A stretch of 64,000 bases of DNA, taken from NCBI RefSeq assembly GCF_900046475.1, contig NZ_FCOU01000005.1:124001-188000 (forward strand), in the 5' to 3' direction. Source of the DNA: Collinsella ihumii (GTDB lineage Bacteria > Actinomycetota > Coriobacteriia > Coriobacteriales > Coriobacteriaceae). The notes under the pieces were generated by a model that did not search any database, was not told where the DNA came from, and saw nothing but the letters and a program-made list of their open reading frames with translations. Position 1 is the stretch's first letter. The number at the start of each line of letters is the position of its first letter. The position numbers were made by a program, and so were the translations under genes. Shown piece after piece: positions 54,713-64,000 of this stretch.

Positions 54713-56407
54713 ATGGCAGACGTACATGAGCTTCTCGACACATGGATCGCCAACGTCAAGGACGAAGAGCTGCTGGCTGAGCTGAAGCAGATGAAAGAGT
54801 CCGGCGACGAGAATGCGATCACCGATGCGTTTTTCCAGGACCTGGCGTTTGGTACCGCCGGTCTGCGCGGCACGCTGGGCGCCGGCACGAACCGCATGAA
54901 CATCTATACGGTCGGTCGCGCCACGCAGGGCTTTGCCGACTACCTTGTCAAGAATTTCGAGAACCCGACGGTCGCCATCGCTCGCGACAGCCGTAATAAC
55001 GGCGAGCTGTTCGTGAAGACCACGGCGGCCATTCTCGCCGCCAACGGCGTCACCGCCTACGTGTATCCGCGCATCTCGCCGGTCCCCACGCTGTCCTGGG
55101 CCACGCGCTATCTTGAGTGCTCGGGTGGCATCTGCATGACCGCGAGCCACAATCCCGCCCCGTATAACGGCTACAAGGCCTACGGTCCCGACGGATGCCA
55201 GATCACGTCGGAGGCCGCCGATGCCATTTCCGCAGCTATGGAGGCCACCAATCCGTTCACGGACGTCAAGACCATGGACTTTGACGAGGCGGTCGAAAAG
55301 GGGCTCGTGAAGTGGATCGACGACTCGGTGCTCGATGCCTACTACGACGCCGTGGTGGACAAGTCCGTCTGCAACCTGACCGAGGAGCAGTCCAAGAACA
55401 CTCCGCTCAAGCTCGTGTACACCCCGCTGAACGGCACCGGTCTGATTCCTGTGACCACGGTCCTCAACAAGGTCGGTATCACCGATATCACCGTCGTGCC
55501 CGAGCAGAAGGATCCCGACGGCAACTTCCCGACCTGCCCGTATCCCAACCCCGAGATCCGCGAGGCCATGCAGAAGGGTATCGATCTGTGCCGCGAGGTT
55601 CAGCCCGACCTGCTGCTTGCCACCGACCCCGACGCCGATCGCGTTGGCGTCGCTTGCGCGGATGGCGACGATTATACGCTGCTGACCGGCAACGAGATGG
55701 GCGTTTTGCTGCTCGACTACATCTGCAAGATGCGTGCCGCGCGCGGCGAGGACCTCAAGGATAAGGTGGCGGTGACCACTATCGTGTCCTCCGCCATGGT
55801 CGACGCGCTGGCCGAGGAGTACGGCTTTGAGCTGCGCCGCTGCCTCACCGGCTTCAAGTACATCGGCGACATCATCACCGGCCTGTCCGACGCGGGCCAG
55901 GTTGATCGCTTCATCTTCGGCTTCGAGGAGAGCTACGGCTACCTGTCGGGCGATCACGTGCGCGACAAGGACGCGGTCAACGCCTCCATGCTCATCTGCC
56001 AGATGGCCCAGTACTACAAGCTGCAGGGCAAGAACCTGGTTCAAGCGATGCGCGATCTGTACGAGAAGTACGGGTACTACCACAACAAGACGATCTCTTT
56101 GGGCTATCCGGGTGCCGACGGTGCGGCCAAGATGGCCGGCATCATGGCCGACCTGCGCGAGAATCCCCCTGCGGAGATTGCGGGCTCCAAGGTCGAGGGC
56201 GTTGTCGATTACAAGGAGGGCGTGAACGGCCTGCCGAGCGCGAATGTCATCGAGTTCGATCTCGAGGGCGGGGACAAGGCCATCGTTCGTCCTTCCGGCA
56301 CCGAGCCCAAGATCAAGCTCTACATCTTCGCCAAGGGCGCCGACGCCGCGGCTGCCGATGCGCAGATCGATGCCATCGAGGCGGCCGGTCGCGAGCTGCT
56401 TTCCTAA
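54713..56407 (+). CDS. Phosphoglucomutase/phosphomannomutase family
   Basis: A 564-residue alpha-D-phosphohexomutase, probably a phosphoglucomutase of the PgcA type that interconverts glucose 1- and 6-phosphate. The phospho-serine loop is TASHNP (S145), the metal loop DPDADRVG, the sugar loop GFEESYGYL and the phosphate loop RPSGTEPKIK. The ATG at 54713 follows AGGAAAGG. A terminator follows. Confidence 0.95.
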   Translation: MADVHELLDTWIANVKDEELLAELKQMKESGDENAITDAFFQDLAFGTAGLRGTLGAGTNRMNIYTVGRATQGFADYLVKNFENPTVAIARDSRNNGELFVKTTAAILAANGVTAYVYPRISPVPTLSWATRYLECSGGICMTASHNPAPYNGYKAYGPDGCQITSEAADAISAAMEATNPFTDVKTMDFDEAVEKGLVKWIDDSVLDAYYDAVVDKSVCNLTEEQSKNTPLKLVYTPLNGTGLIPVTTVLNKVGITDITVVPEQKDPDGNFPTCPYPNPEIREAMQKGIDLCREVQPDLLLATDPDADRVGVACADGDDYTLLTGNEMGVLLLDYICKMRAARGEDLKDKVAVTTIVSSAMVDALAEEYGFELRRCLTGFKYIGDIITGLSDAGQVDRFIFGFEESYGYLSGDHVRDKDAVNASMLICQMAQYYKLQGKNLVQAMRDLYEKYGYYHNKTISLGYPGADGAAKMAGIMADLRENPPAEIAGSKVEGVVDYKEGVNGLPSANVIEFDLEGGDKAIVRPSGTEPKIKLYIFAKGADAAAADAQIDAIEAAGRELLS

Positions 56408-56430
56408 TAGGTTGTCATCATATGCCGATA

Positions 56431-56461
56431 AAAGCGGGGCGCTATCAGCGTCCCGCTTTTT
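56431..56461 (+). terminator. Terminator of the phosphoglucomutase gene
   Basis: AAAGCGGG-GCGCT and AGCGTCCCGCTTT pair across a 3-nt loop, followed by a T run to 56461; the flanks also suit the opposite strand. Confidence 0.85.
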
Positions 56462-56510
56462 GTATCGAGGTCAGAAGCGACGGTTGGGAGTATGGAGGTG
56501 GGGGAGGGGA

Positions 56511-57746
56511 CTACAGCGTGCCCGAGATGCGTCGGGCTCGTTCGATGCAGCGCGTCACGCGCTCGCAGAGCGTGTCGATGTCCTCGTCCCGGATATCATC
56601 GGCGAGCGACAGGCGAAGCGATCCATGGGACCACCGACGGTCCGTTATCCCAATCGCGCTTATGACGTGGGATGGTTCGGTTGAGCCCGTTGAGCATGCG
56701 GAGCCCGTCGCTGCCGCAACGCCGGAACGGTCCAGCAGGACAACGAGCAGCTCGCCGTCCACGTCGTGAATGGCAAACGACGCGATGGAGGGCAGGCGCC
56801 TGACCGGATCTCCCGTGTAGTAGATGTCAGGGACGGCGTCCTGGAGCTTGGAGACCAACCGGTCGCGCAAAGAGGTGATTCGACCCATGCGCTCGACAAG
56901 TCCGTCGCGGCACTCCTCGAGTGCTGCTGCCATGCCGACGATGCCGGCCAGGTTTTCGGTGCCCGACCGCTCGCCGCGCTCCTGGCCCCCGCCTTCAATG
57001 AGTGCCGGAATGGAGAAGCCATCCTTGAGATAGAGGGCTCCGATGCCGCGCGGGCCATGGAATTTGTGAGCCGAGAGCGAGAGCGCGTCAATTCCGAGCC
57101 CGTGCACATCGACGGGGATGTGGCCTACGGCTTGAACGGCATCGGTGTGAAAGGAGGCGCCGTATTCATGGGCGATGCGGGCCAACTCGGGGACATCCTC
57201 GATGGTTCCGATCTCGTTGTTCGCGAGCATGATCGAAACAAGAGCACATCCCGGAGCCTCGCAGCCCGCCCGCCGCGCTTCTGTCCGCGCCGCTTCAAGG
57301 GCGATTCTCAAATCGTCAGGGCGCACATGTCCCTGTCTGTCGACGGGTAGCACGGTTGTGCGCGCACCGAAGCGCTCCATCGCTCGACATGCATGCAAAA
57401 CGGCATGATGCTCGATTGAGCTGGTAATGAGGCACGCGGGCGCCTCGGTCCCGTATCGGTCTCGATATCTGAGGGTCGCGCCCTGAATGGCCCACATATC
57501 GGATTCGGATCCGCCGCTCGTGAAATAGATTTCTTCTGCCGCGGCTCCAAGTTGCCGCGCGATGCGCGCCCGGGCCTCGCCGAGGGCGCAAGCCGCTTCC
57601 TTGGCAATGCGATGTATCCCGCCGGGGTTGCCGAAGCTCGTGGTCAGATAGGGCATCATCTCGTCAAGGGCCCGCTTGGACAGGGGTGTCGTTGCGGCGT
57701 TGTCAGCGTAGATATAGGGGAGTTGTCCGCCTGTCGTCTCTGTCAT
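56511..57746 (-). CDS. Cysteine desulfurase (IscS/NifS-type)
   Basis: A 411-residue PLP enzyme that takes sulfur from cysteine for Fe-S clusters or tRNA thiolation. YADNAATTPLSKRAL opens it; the histidine EHHAVL and the lysine K228 in LSAHKFHGPRG hold PLP; the catalytic loop is ATGSACSTGSTEPSHV with C351. The loop length fits the group II/NifS-like side. It is 9 bp from the upstream membrane-protein gene in one unit. No IscU is adjacent. Confidence 0.94.
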   Translation of the reverse strand: MTETTGGQLPYIYADNAATTPLSKRALDEMMPYLTTSFGNPGGIHRIAKEAACALGEARARIARQLGAAAEEIYFTSGGSESDMWAIQGATLRYRDRYGTEAPACLITSSIEHHAVLHACRAMERFGARTTVLPVDRQGHVRPDDLRIALEAARTEARRAGCEAPGCALVSIMLANNEIGTIEDVPELARIAHEYGASFHTDAVQAVGHIPVDVHGLGIDALSLSAHKFHGPRGIGALYLKDGFSIPALIEGGGQERGERSGTENLAGIVGMAAALEECRDGLVERMGRITSLRDRLVSKLQDAVPDIYYTGDPVRRLPSIASFAIHDVDGELLVVLLDRSGVAAATGSACSTGSTEPSHVISAIGITDRRWSHGSLRLSLADDIRDEDIDTLCERVTRCIERARRISGTL

Positions 57747-57755
57747 ATCGACCCG

Positions 57756-58220
57756 CTATCGAAGGAAGAAGAACCACACAACGGCGAGGATCGCGGCGAG
57801 CAGCGCGATGATGCCGATGATGAGGTGCGCGCGGCGCTGCTTGCGCTCACGTCGCGAGGTGAAGATGGATTTTCCCGGCTTCGGCGTCTCGAGGTAGCGC
57901 TCGTAGTGAAGTTTGCGGGGACCCTTGGGGCCGGTCTTCTCCTTAAGCTGACGGGGGAGTGCCGAGTCCGACCGCGCCGCTCCGTGCGTTGCGGGCAGAT
58001 AGTCGGCATCGTTGCTGGCTGTTCCCATGTGCACCCTGCGCGAACGCGCCTCCTCAAGCGTTTGGTAGCGTTGGCGCGTGACGTATTCGGGCTCTACGTC
58101 GTCGATCGGCTCCTGCGTGATATGGCGCACCGCGCGATGGAAAACGGGCTGCGGGGCCTCGGCACCAGCATGATCGTTCTGATGCGATGGGATGGGAATA
58201 TTGCCCGTGTGTTCGTCCAT
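57756..58220 (-). CDS. Tail-anchored membrane protein, unknown function
   Basis: A 154-residue protein, charged and probably disordered for the first 125 residues, ending in one membrane helix (AHLIIGIIALLAAILAVVWF) after a basic RRERKQRR stretch. It would be anchored by its C-terminus. No known domain is seen. Co-directional with the cysteine desulfurase, 9 bp apart. Confidence 0.7.
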   Translation of the reverse strand: MDEHTGNIPIPSHQNDHAGAEAPQPVFHRAVRHITQEPIDDVEPEYVTRQRYQTLEEARSRRVHMGTASNDADYLPATHGAARSDSALPRQLKEKTGPKGPRKLHYERYLETPKPGKSIFTSRRERKQRRAHLIIGIIALLAAILAVVWFFFLR

Positions 58221-58329
58221 GGTGAGCCTTCAAACCGTTGGTGATGCTGTCCATATTGTACGGGTGAGCTGCGGCCGCGGTTCCACATTTAAGAATATCC
58301 TCAGATGCGCAACACGGTTCCTTTGCTAA

Positions 58330-58364
58330 ATCTTAGTCAGTATGACTTAGATTTGATTATACTG
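58330..58364 (+). promoter_or_regulatory. Probable heat-shock operator and promoter of hsp20
   Basis: An inverted repeat AATCTTAGTCA-GTA-TGACTTAGATT (one mismatch) ends five bases before TATACT (58359-58364), a likely -10 box. It does not match CIRCE, nor the exact HspR HAIR element, though the spacing is operator-like. The rest of 58221-58484 has no gene. Confidence 0.5.
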
Positions 58365-58484
58365 TGACGCTTAAAAAATCTGTGTTGGCATGAATAGCTT
58401 GCCGGGTCACGGGAATAAACAAGAGCGACAAAAGAAGTCCTCGCCCCAAAGAGGGGTGCGGCTCATCACTAAGGAGTGATTGAT

Positions 58485-58913
58485 ATGGCAAGCATGGTTC
58501 CCTATCGTTCGGTTTTCGGTCTTCGTCCTACGACTTCGCTGTTCGATGCGTTCGATGACATGATGGATCTCGCCTCCACGCCGCTGGCGAGCAAGGCGTT
58601 CCCCATCGATGTCGAGGATACGGGCGACGGTTATGAGGTCAAGGCGTATCTGACAGGTGTCAACAAGGACGATATCGACGTCGAGCTCAACGAGGGTCGT
58701 CTTTCCATCTCCGTGAAGGTTGAGGATAAGGAAGAGGACAAGGGCAAGAATTACCTGCAGAAGGAGTTCACGTCCTACAGCGCGACGCGCGGCGTGTATC
58801 TGAAGGACGCCTCATGCGAGGGGCTGTCCGCCCGCTATGCAGACGGCATCCTGACCGTGACTGTCCCCAAGATCGTCGAGAAGAGCAACGTCACCAAGAT
58901 CGCCATCGACTAG
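58485..58913 (+). CDS. Small heat-shock protein Hsp20/alpha-crystallin
   Basis: A 142-residue holdase chaperone starting MASMVPYRSVFG at the ATG at 58485, nine bases after AAGGAG. The alpha-crystallin domain spans about residues 42-135: FPIDVEDTGDGYEVKAYLTG and the RLSISVKVE strand, then YADGILTVTVPK at the end. There is no clear I-x-I/V C-terminal motif beyond VTKIAID. It stands alone between its operator and a strong terminator. Confidence 0.94.
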   Translation: MASMVPYRSVFGLRPTTSLFDAFDDMMDLASTPLASKAFPIDVEDTGDGYEVKAYLTGVNKDDIDVELNEGRLSISVKVEDKEEDKGKNYLQKEFTSYSATRGVYLKDASCEGLSARYADGILTVTVPKIVEKSNVTKIAID

Positions 58914-58957
58914 CGCAGCAAGCATCTGGCTGCACGCGCCCGCACATTTGACTCGGC

Positions 58958-58991
58958 AAAGGCTCGGAGCTTTACGGCTCCGAGCCTTTTT
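58958..58991. terminator. Bidirectional terminator after hsp20
   Basis: A 10-bp stem GGCTCGGAGC / GCTCCGAGCC is flanked by AAA and TTTTT, serving convergent hsp20 and the hydrolase gene. Confidence 0.9.
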
Positions 58992-59018
58992 GCGGTCGAT
59001 GCATCGTAAAACGGATCG

Positions 59019-59855
59019 TCAAAGGATCGAGATGGGCCTGTTCTGGCCCGCGGCGCAGATGTGCAGGTCGGAATAGTCGCCGCCGCGCGCCAAGGTCGCC
59101 GAAGATCCCAGCTCGTTGTCGAGATCGGCGCCCAGCGCCTCGGCAAACGATCGCACGGCAAGGCTCGGGCGGTTGTTCTCCTGCGAGATGTGCATGGCGA
59201 CGAGATGCTCGGTGCGCGCGCCGATGAGTTCCGCGGCGGCAGTCGAGGCCTGCTCGTTCGAGAGGTGGCCGGCTGCGGACATAATGCGATCCTGCAGGTA
59301 CCGCGGATACGAGCCGCAGCGGAGCATGGGCACGTCGTGGTTGCTCTCGAGGGCGAGGATGCGCGTATCCGCCAGCGCGTCGCGCGCCTCGTCGGTGAGC
59401 ACGCCGGTGTCCGTGGCGTATCCGATCGAGTCCCCAGAGCACTCGAAGCGAAAGCCCACGGGGTTCACCACGTCGTGAGACGTGGGGAAGGTCTGAACGC
59501 TCACGCCGGCAACGTCAAAGCGCAGCCCCGGGACGAACTCACAGAAGGGGAGGGTGTCGAGATAGGTGCGCGCCTCCGGTGTCCCCACGCTCGCGTAGAG
59601 CTCGATATCGAATGCCCGGCACCATACGCTGATGCCGCTGACATGGTCAGTGTGCTCGTGGGTGAGCAGCAGCGCCCGCACGTCGTGTTCGGAAAGACCG
59701 AGTTCGTGCATGCGCTTGAGCACCTCGCGGCGTGAAAACCCGTCGTCGATCATGATGAGCCCCTGCGGACCCTCGACAAGGGCGCAGTTGCCCTTAGATC
59801 CGCTTCCCAAGATGTGAAGGTGCAGCGCACCGTATCTGCTGCCGTTCGATTCCAC
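59019..59855 (-). CDS. Metallo-beta-lactamase-fold hydrolase, WalJ/YycJ-like
   Basis: A 278-residue MBL-fold protein. The GTG at 59855, six bases after GGAG, is preferred. The N-terminus LHILGSGSKGNCALVEG is the YycJ type, and the metal motif is LTHEHTDH with further ligands in FPTSHDVV and ALESNHD. YycJ relatives act on DNA 5' ends or flaps and in mismatch repair. The late AMHISQENNRPSLAVR supplies the last histidine. It is divergent from tilS across 43 bp. Confidence 0.88.
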   Translation of the reverse strand: MESNGSRYGALHLHILGSGSKGNCALVEGPQGLIMIDDGFSRREVLKRMHELGLSEHDVRALLLTHEHTDHVSGISVWCRAFDIELYASVGTPEARTYLDTLPFCEFVPGLRFDVAGVSVQTFPTSHDVVNPVGFRFECSGDSIGYATDTGVLTDEARDALADTRILALESNHDVPMLRCGSYPRYLQDRIMSAAGHLSNEQASTAAAELIGARTEHLVAMHISQENNRPSLAVRSFAEALGADLDNELGSSATLARGGDYSDLHICAAGQNRPISIL

Positions 59856-59898
59856 GACTTCTCCAATGGCTACAATGTATGCGTTCCAAGGAGGTTTC

Positions 59899-61479
59899 AT
59901 GCCCACCGTCGCACAGCACTTTGCCCGGCTTCACCCAACATCGTCTCAGCGCCTGAGCGGGGCCGCACCAGAGCAGGCCTCTCCTGTGGTGCTCATGGTA
60001 TCAGGCGGCGCGGACTCAACCGCCCTTCTGGTCATGGCCTGCACATCAAAGCTCGATTTGCGCGACGGCCGCGGTCTGGCGCGTATCGCGCGCGAGCGCA
60101 TCCACGTGCTCCACATCAACCATCACCTGCGGGGTGTCGCCTCCGATGAAGACGAGCGGTTCGTGCGCGACCTGTGCGCGCATTTCGGCGTTCCCGTCTG
60201 CGTGGAACACGCATCGTTTTCCGATCTCGGTGGCCAAAATCTCGAGGCGGCCGCTCGCGAGGCGCGCTATGCGGCGGCTCGCCGCTACGTGCGCGAGCTG
60301 TGCGCCCAGACGAACACCCCGCGCACGTCCGCGCGCATCGTGACAGCTCATACGGCCTCAGACCGCACCGAGACGTTTTTCATGAACGCCATCAAGGGCT
60401 CGGGGCCTGCAGGGTTGTCGAGCATTCCTCGCCGACGCAACATCATCGTTCGCCCTCTGATCGACATGACGCATGGGGAGCTGTGCCGCTATCTCGAGGT
60501 CGCGGGCATGACGTGGCGCGAGGACGAGACCAACAAGGACACGTCGTACCTGCGCAACTTCGTGCGGCACCGCGTGGTGCCGCTGGCGTCGGAGCGCAAC
60601 GCGAATCTCGAGCGGACGATCGGCGCCACGTGCGACATCCTGGGCGAGGAGGACGCGTTCATGTCCCAGCTCGCGGCGCGTTCGCTGCGCGCGTGCGTCC
60701 GCCGCGAGCAGGAGGGGCTCATCGTCATCGATGCAGACCGTCTGGCATCGGCCGAGATCGCCATCGCGCGCCGCATGATTCGGCTCGCCTATCGTTTCGT
60801 GGCGCCCGAGGAGCGACTCGAGATGCGCCACGTCGAGGCGGTGCTCTCGTGCGTCGCCGCGGGCGCCGGTTCGCTCTCGCTTCCGGGAAGCGTCGATGCG
60901 CGCATGGAATTCGGCACGCTCGCCCTGCGCACCGCAGCCGCCCGCGAGAGCATCGTCGCCGGATGGGTGCCGGTTCCGGGCACCATGCCGCTGGCAAGCC
61001 AGGCGGTGCTCGAGACGAGTGTCGTCGAGGTGCCCCATGGAGCGGATCCGGTGGCGTTCGCGCGCGAGCTGTCCGAGGCGTCCGACGTATTGCAAACCGG
61101 GAGGACCGTATGCGTGGATGCCGCGGCGCTCGGCTATGCAGAGCGCGACCTGACCCGTCTGCTCGAGGCCTCGCCGGCCCTTCCAGCTGAGGTTTTAAAC
61201 GCGCACCTGTGGGTGGATGCCCCTGCCCCCGGTGATATCATGTGTCCGCTGGGCATGCACGGTCGCTCGAAGAAGGTCTCTGACATCCTCGGCGCGGCGC
61301 ATGTTCCGGTGGCAGAGCGCGCGAGCGTCCCCGTCGTGAGGACATCTCCGGGCGGAGCCATTGTGTGGGTTGGTGGTATTCGCCTTGATGAGCGGTTCAA
61401 GTGCACGGCCGCAAGCAAGCTCTTGATAAAATTAGTCATTCGCGCCATCGCTGAGACCGGTGCGCGTATGGATGGGTAG
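59899..61479 (+). CDS. tilS: tRNA(Ile)-lysidine synthase
   Basis: A 526-residue enzyme that adds lysine to C34 of tRNA-Ile(CAU) so that it reads AUA. Start: ATG at 59899 (MPTVAQHFARLHPT) after AAGGAGG; the upstream in-frame ATG at 59866 has no such site. The P-loop is VSGGADSTALL; HINHHLRG and LSSIPRRRNIIVRPLIDMTH are further family motifs. It is longer than E. coli TilS, with a large C-terminal part. It precedes hpt and ftsH in the conserved order. Confidence 0.95.
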   Translation: MPTVAQHFARLHPTSSQRLSGAAPEQASPVVLMVSGGADSTALLVMACTSKLDLRDGRGLARIARERIHVLHINHHLRGVASDEDERFVRDLCAHFGVPVCVEHASFSDLGGQNLEAAAREARYAAARRYVRELCAQTNTPRTSARIVTAHTASDRTETFFMNAIKGSGPAGLSSIPRRRNIIVRPLIDMTHGELCRYLEVAGMTWREDETNKDTSYLRNFVRHRVVPLASERNANLERTIGATCDILGEEDAFMSQLAARSLRACVRREQEGLIVIDADRLASAEIAIARRMIRLAYRFVAPEERLEMRHVEAVLSCVAAGAGSLSLPGSVDARMEFGTLALRTAAARESIVAGWVPVPGTMPLASQAVLETSVVEVPHGADPVAFARELSEASDVLQTGRTVCVDAAALGYAERDLTRLLEASPALPAEVLNAHLWVDAPAPGDIMCPLGMHGRSKKVSDILGAAHVPVAERASVPVVRTSPGGAIVWVGGIRLDERFKCTAASKLLIKLVIRAIAETGARMDG

Positions 61480-61517
61480 GGTGTATCCAGCGGATACACG
61501 CAACAGAAAGGTCTGCC

Positions 61518-62066
61518 ATGGAATCGCTGCATCCCGACGTCGATCGTCTTTTGCTCAGCCAGGAGGAGATCGCTGATATCGTCAAGCGCATGGGCGCGGA
61601 GATCACCCGCGATTACCAGGGGAAGGACCTGGTTCTCATTGCGGTTCTGCGCGGCGCCGTGGTCTTCATGGGCGATCTGATGCGCGCTGTCGAGTGCCCG
61701 CTCGCCATCGACTTCATGGCGGTGTCGAGCTATGGAGACGGTGCCAAGTCGTCGGGCATCGTGCGCATCGTCAAAGATCTCGATATCGATATCAAGGGGC
61801 GCGACGTGCTGATCGTCGAGGACATCCTCGACTCCGGGCTCACGCTGCGCTACCTGATGAAGAACCTGTCGAGCCGTCATCCCGCCTCGCTGGAAGTCGC
61901 TGCCTTCCTGCTAAGGGACATCGAGGGCAAGCAGGCTGCTATCGAACCCAAGTACATCGGTGCCCGCTGCCCCGAAGGCTTCCTGGTCGGCTACGGCCTG
62001 GACTTTGCCGAGCGGTACCGCAACCTGCCCTATGTGGGCGTACTCAAACCGGAGGTTTATTCGTAG
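61518..62066 (+). CDS. hpt: Hypoxanthine phosphoribosyltransferase
   Basis: A 182-residue salvage enzyme turning hypoxanthine or guanine into IMP or GMP with PRPP. The PRPP loop is VLIVEDILDSGLTL; the mobile loop has SSYGDGAKSSG; the base-binding end is VGYGLDFAERYRNLPYVG. AGAAAGG precedes the ATG at 61518. Its stop codon abuts the start of ftsH. Confidence 0.96.
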   Translation: MESLHPDVDRLLLSQEEIADIVKRMGAEITRDYQGKDLVLIAVLRGAVVFMGDLMRAVECPLAIDFMAVSSYGDGAKSSGIVRIVKDLDIDIKGRDVLIVEDILDSGLTLRYLMKNLSSRHPASLEVAAFLLRDIEGKQAAIEPKYIGARCPEGFLVGYGLDFAERYRNLPYVGVLKPEVYS

Positions 62067-64000
62067 ATGACGTTTTGGAACGATACCGCCGAGAACAACG
62101 GGGTCGTCGTCATGGCCGATGGCGGCGATGACGACAAGAATCGTCGCGACGACGACGGCCTGTTCGGCTCGCTCGACGATCTCCGCAAAAGCGGTCGCAC
62201 GCCGGGCGGTAACCACAGGCCCCCCTCGCGCATCGGCTGGCTGTACTTTCTGCTCGCCTGCATGCTGGTTGCATACCTGTTCATGAACATGGGCGGCTTC
62301 TTCAACCGCTCGACGGGCGCGGTGCAGCTCACCACCAGCGATTTTGTGACGGCGGTCAAGGAAGGGCGCGTCGACACGGCCACCTACACGGTCGCCGATG
62401 GAAGCGTGTCGGGCGCGTTTTGGCAAGACGCCTCCGACGTCGGTCAGGATTCCGAGCTGGTACCGTATACCGCCACGTATGTGGGCTCCGATACGCTGAA
62501 CGAGCTCATGGCCGAATACGGTGGGGAAGACGGCGTCGAGTACGATGTCGACACGTCCGATCCCAATTTCCTGGCGAACCTTATTGTCAACGTGCTGCCC
62601 ACCATCCTGCTCGTCTTCGTCATGTTCTACTTCATGAGGCAGATGCTCGGCGCCAACAACAAGGCCATGCAGTTCGGCAAGACCAACGCCAAGACCAACG
62701 AGTCCACACGCCCCAAGGTCAAGTTCGGTGATGTCGCCGGTATCGATGAAGCGGTCGAGGAGCTCAAGGAGGTTCGCGACTTCCTGGCCGACCCCGAGCG
62801 CTTCCGCAAGCTGGGCGCCAAGATTCCGCGTGGCGTGCTGCTGGTGGGCCCTCCGGGTACCGGTAAGACGCTGCTTGCCAAGGCGGTCGCCGGAGAGGCC
62901 GGCGTGCCGTTCTTCTCCATTTCCGGTTCCGACTTCGTCGAGATGTTCGTCGGCGTGGGAGCCTCGCGCGTGCGCGACCTGTTCAAGGAGGCGAAAAGCC
63001 AGGCCCCGTCGATCATCTTCATCGACGAGATTGACGCGGTCGGTCGCCAGCGCGGCGCCGGCTTGGGCGGAGGCCATGATGAGCGCGAGCAGACGCTGAA
63101 CCAGCTGCTGGTCGAGATGGACGGCTTCGAGGATTCCGAGAGCGTTATCCTGATTGCCGCCACGAACCGCCCCGACATCCTCGATCCCGCCCTGCTGCGT
63201 CCCGGCCGTTTCGATCGCCAGATCACCGTCGACCGTCCCGACGTCAAGGGCCGAGAGCAGATCCTGCGCGTGCATGCGGCCAACAAGCCGCTTGCCGATG
63301 ACGTGCGCTTCGACAAGCTCGCCAAGCTCACCGTCGGATTCACCGGCGCTGACCTGGCGAACCTTCTGAACGAGTCTGCGCTTCTTGCTGCGCGCCGTCA
63401 CCGCTCGACGATTTCGATGGCCGAGGTCGAGGAGTCGATGGAGCGCGTGATCGCCGGTCCGGAGCGCAAGGCGCGCGTCATGAGCGTGACCGAGCGCACC
63501 ACGATCGCCTATCACGAGAGCGGCCACGCGTTGGTGGGCCATGTTCTGGAGCACTCCGATCCGGTCCACAAGATCACGATCATCCCGCGCGGCCAGGCGC
63601 TTGGCTATACCATGCAGCTTCCGACCGAGGACCACTACCTCAAGACCAAAAACGAGATGCTCGACGAACTCGCGGTCTTCCTGGGCGGTCGCGTGGCCGA
63701 AGAGATCATGTGCGAGGACATCACGAGCGGTGCCTCCAACGACCTCGAGCGCGCGACGAAGATGGCGCGCGAGATGGTGACTCGCCTGGGTATGAGCGAG
63801 GAGCTCGGTACGCAGGTGTTCGGCGAGGCTCAGCATCAGGTCTTCTTGGGTCGCGACTACGCAGATCACCAGGATTATTCCGAGGAGACGGCTCGTCGCA
63901 TCGATACCGAGGTCCAGCGTATCATGCGCGAGGCCCACGAGCGCGCCTACAAGATCCTGAACGAGCGCCGCGAGCAGCTTGAGCTTATGAAGCGCGTGCT
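62067..64000 (+). CDS. ftsH: ATP-dependent zinc metalloprotease FtsH (partial, cut by window end)
   Basis: The first 644 residues are visible. An N-terminal hydrophilic extension of about 50 residues precedes the first membrane helix ([18 protein letters not shown]); the second helix is near residue 175 ([15 protein letters not shown]). The AAA domain shows Walker [14 protein letters not shown], the pore [13 protein letters not shown], Walker [14 protein letters not shown] and the [19 protein letters not shown]. The zinc site is HESGH. It degrades membrane and regulatory proteins. GGAGG precedes the ATG; only the C-terminus is missing. Confidence 0.96.
   Translation, partial: MTFWNDTAENNGVVVMADGGDDDKNRRDDDGLFGSLDDLRKSGRTPGGNHRPPSRIGWLYFLLACMLVAYLFMNMGGFFNRSTGAVQLTTSDFVTAVKEGRVDTATYTVADGSVSGAFWQDASDVGQDSELVPYTATYVGSDTLNELMAEYGGEDGVEYDVDTSDPNFLANLIVNVLPTILLVFVMFYFMRQMLGANNKAMQFGKTNAKTNESTRPKVKFGDVAGIDEAVEELKEVRDFLADPERFRKLGAKIPRGVLLVGPPGTGKTLLAKAVAGEAGVPFFSISGSDFVEMFVGVGASRVRDLFKEAKSQAPSIIFIDEIDAVGRQRGAGLGGGHDEREQTLNQLLVEMDGFEDSESVILIAATNRPDILDPALLRPGRFDRQITVDRPDVKGREQILRVHAANKPLADDVRFDKLAKLTVGFTGADLANLLNESALLAARRHRSTISMAEVEESMERVIAGPERKARVMSVTERTTIAYHESGHALVGHVLEHSDPVHKITIIPRGQALGYTMQLPTEDHYLKTKNEMLDELAVFLGGRVAEEIMCEDITSGASNDLERATKMAREMVTRLGMSEELGTQVFGEAQHQVFLGRDYADHQDYSEETARRIDTEVQRIMREAHERAYKILNERREQLELMKRV

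Noticed and set aside
54300-54785. 161-codon frame running into the phosphoglucomutase gene
   Set aside because: No ribosome site, no family resemblance, and it overlaps the true gene in another frame.
61911-63938. 675-codon minus-strand frame opposite ftsH
   Set aside because: Antisense shadow of a strongly conserved gene.

Overview
The window is a high-GC stretch of a bacterial chromosome centred on the replication origin. The gene content points to the class Coriobacteriia (Actinomycetota), probably a gut anaerobe; the genus cannot be fixed from sequence alone. The pointers are the order dnaA-dnaN-recF-dciA-gyrB-gyrA next to rpmH-rnpA-yidD-yidC-jag-rsmG-parA-parB, a PafB/PafC-like WYL pair, a LuxR regulator fused to a many-helix membrane domain, and a Tat-linked aldehyde:ferredoxin-oxidoreductase (AFOR) respiratory cluster. 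Most genes left of about 39.2 kb lie on the minus strand and the replication genes to the right on the plus strand, as expected if replication fires between rpmH and dnaN.

Layout: 0-1 kb, end of a response regulator and a GNAT acetyltransferase. 1-10 kb, a redox cluster on the minus strand (YdhW-like protein, NifU-like protein, Tat-exported four-cluster ferredoxin, YdhV-type AFOR, membrane-anchored pentahaem cytochrome, TSCPD protein, Tat lipoprotein) divergent from its likely LuxR-type regulator. 10-13 kb, purB, tRNA-Gly and a nucleotidyltransferase-like gene. 13-21 kb, a sortase locus with a large SpaA/Cna-B adhesin. 21-25 kb, a giant M28-peptidase-like membrane protein with a huge acidic insertion. 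25-33 kb, pafBC, dinG, ddl and rlmN. 33-39 kb, parAB with parS sites, then rsmG, jag, yidC, yidD, rnpA and rpmH. 39-51 kb, an origin-linked GHKL ATPase, dnaA, dnaN, recF, dciA, gyrB and gyrA with two DnaA-box clusters. 51-54.7 kb, an Xre membrane protein, a bifunctional-nuclease protein, tRNA-Ile and tRNA-Ala, an HTH/coiled-coil protein and a 1.4-kb gene-free region rich in short dyads. 54.7-64 kb, phosphoglucomutase, cysteine desulfurase, Hsp20, a WalJ-like hydrolase, tilS, hpt and ftsH (cut off by the window end).

The strongest unexplained signals are non-coding. Two tRNA genes (Gly-CCC and Ala-TGC) each carry a duplicated 3' end plus terminator, separated by an insert of almost the same length (128 and 127 bp) and the same architecture. 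Perfect or near-perfect palindromes (88 bp at 971-1058, 34-bp arms at 47608-47715, and others) sit between genes and share short cores. A GACTGAGTC palindrome recurs in intergenic DNA between 47.7 and 54.3 kb, once at the exact centre of a 35-bp dyad. A parS site is built into a terminator hairpin after rsmG. DnaA has an unusual box-recognition motif (RNHATV), matched by origin boxes of the form TTWTCAACA.
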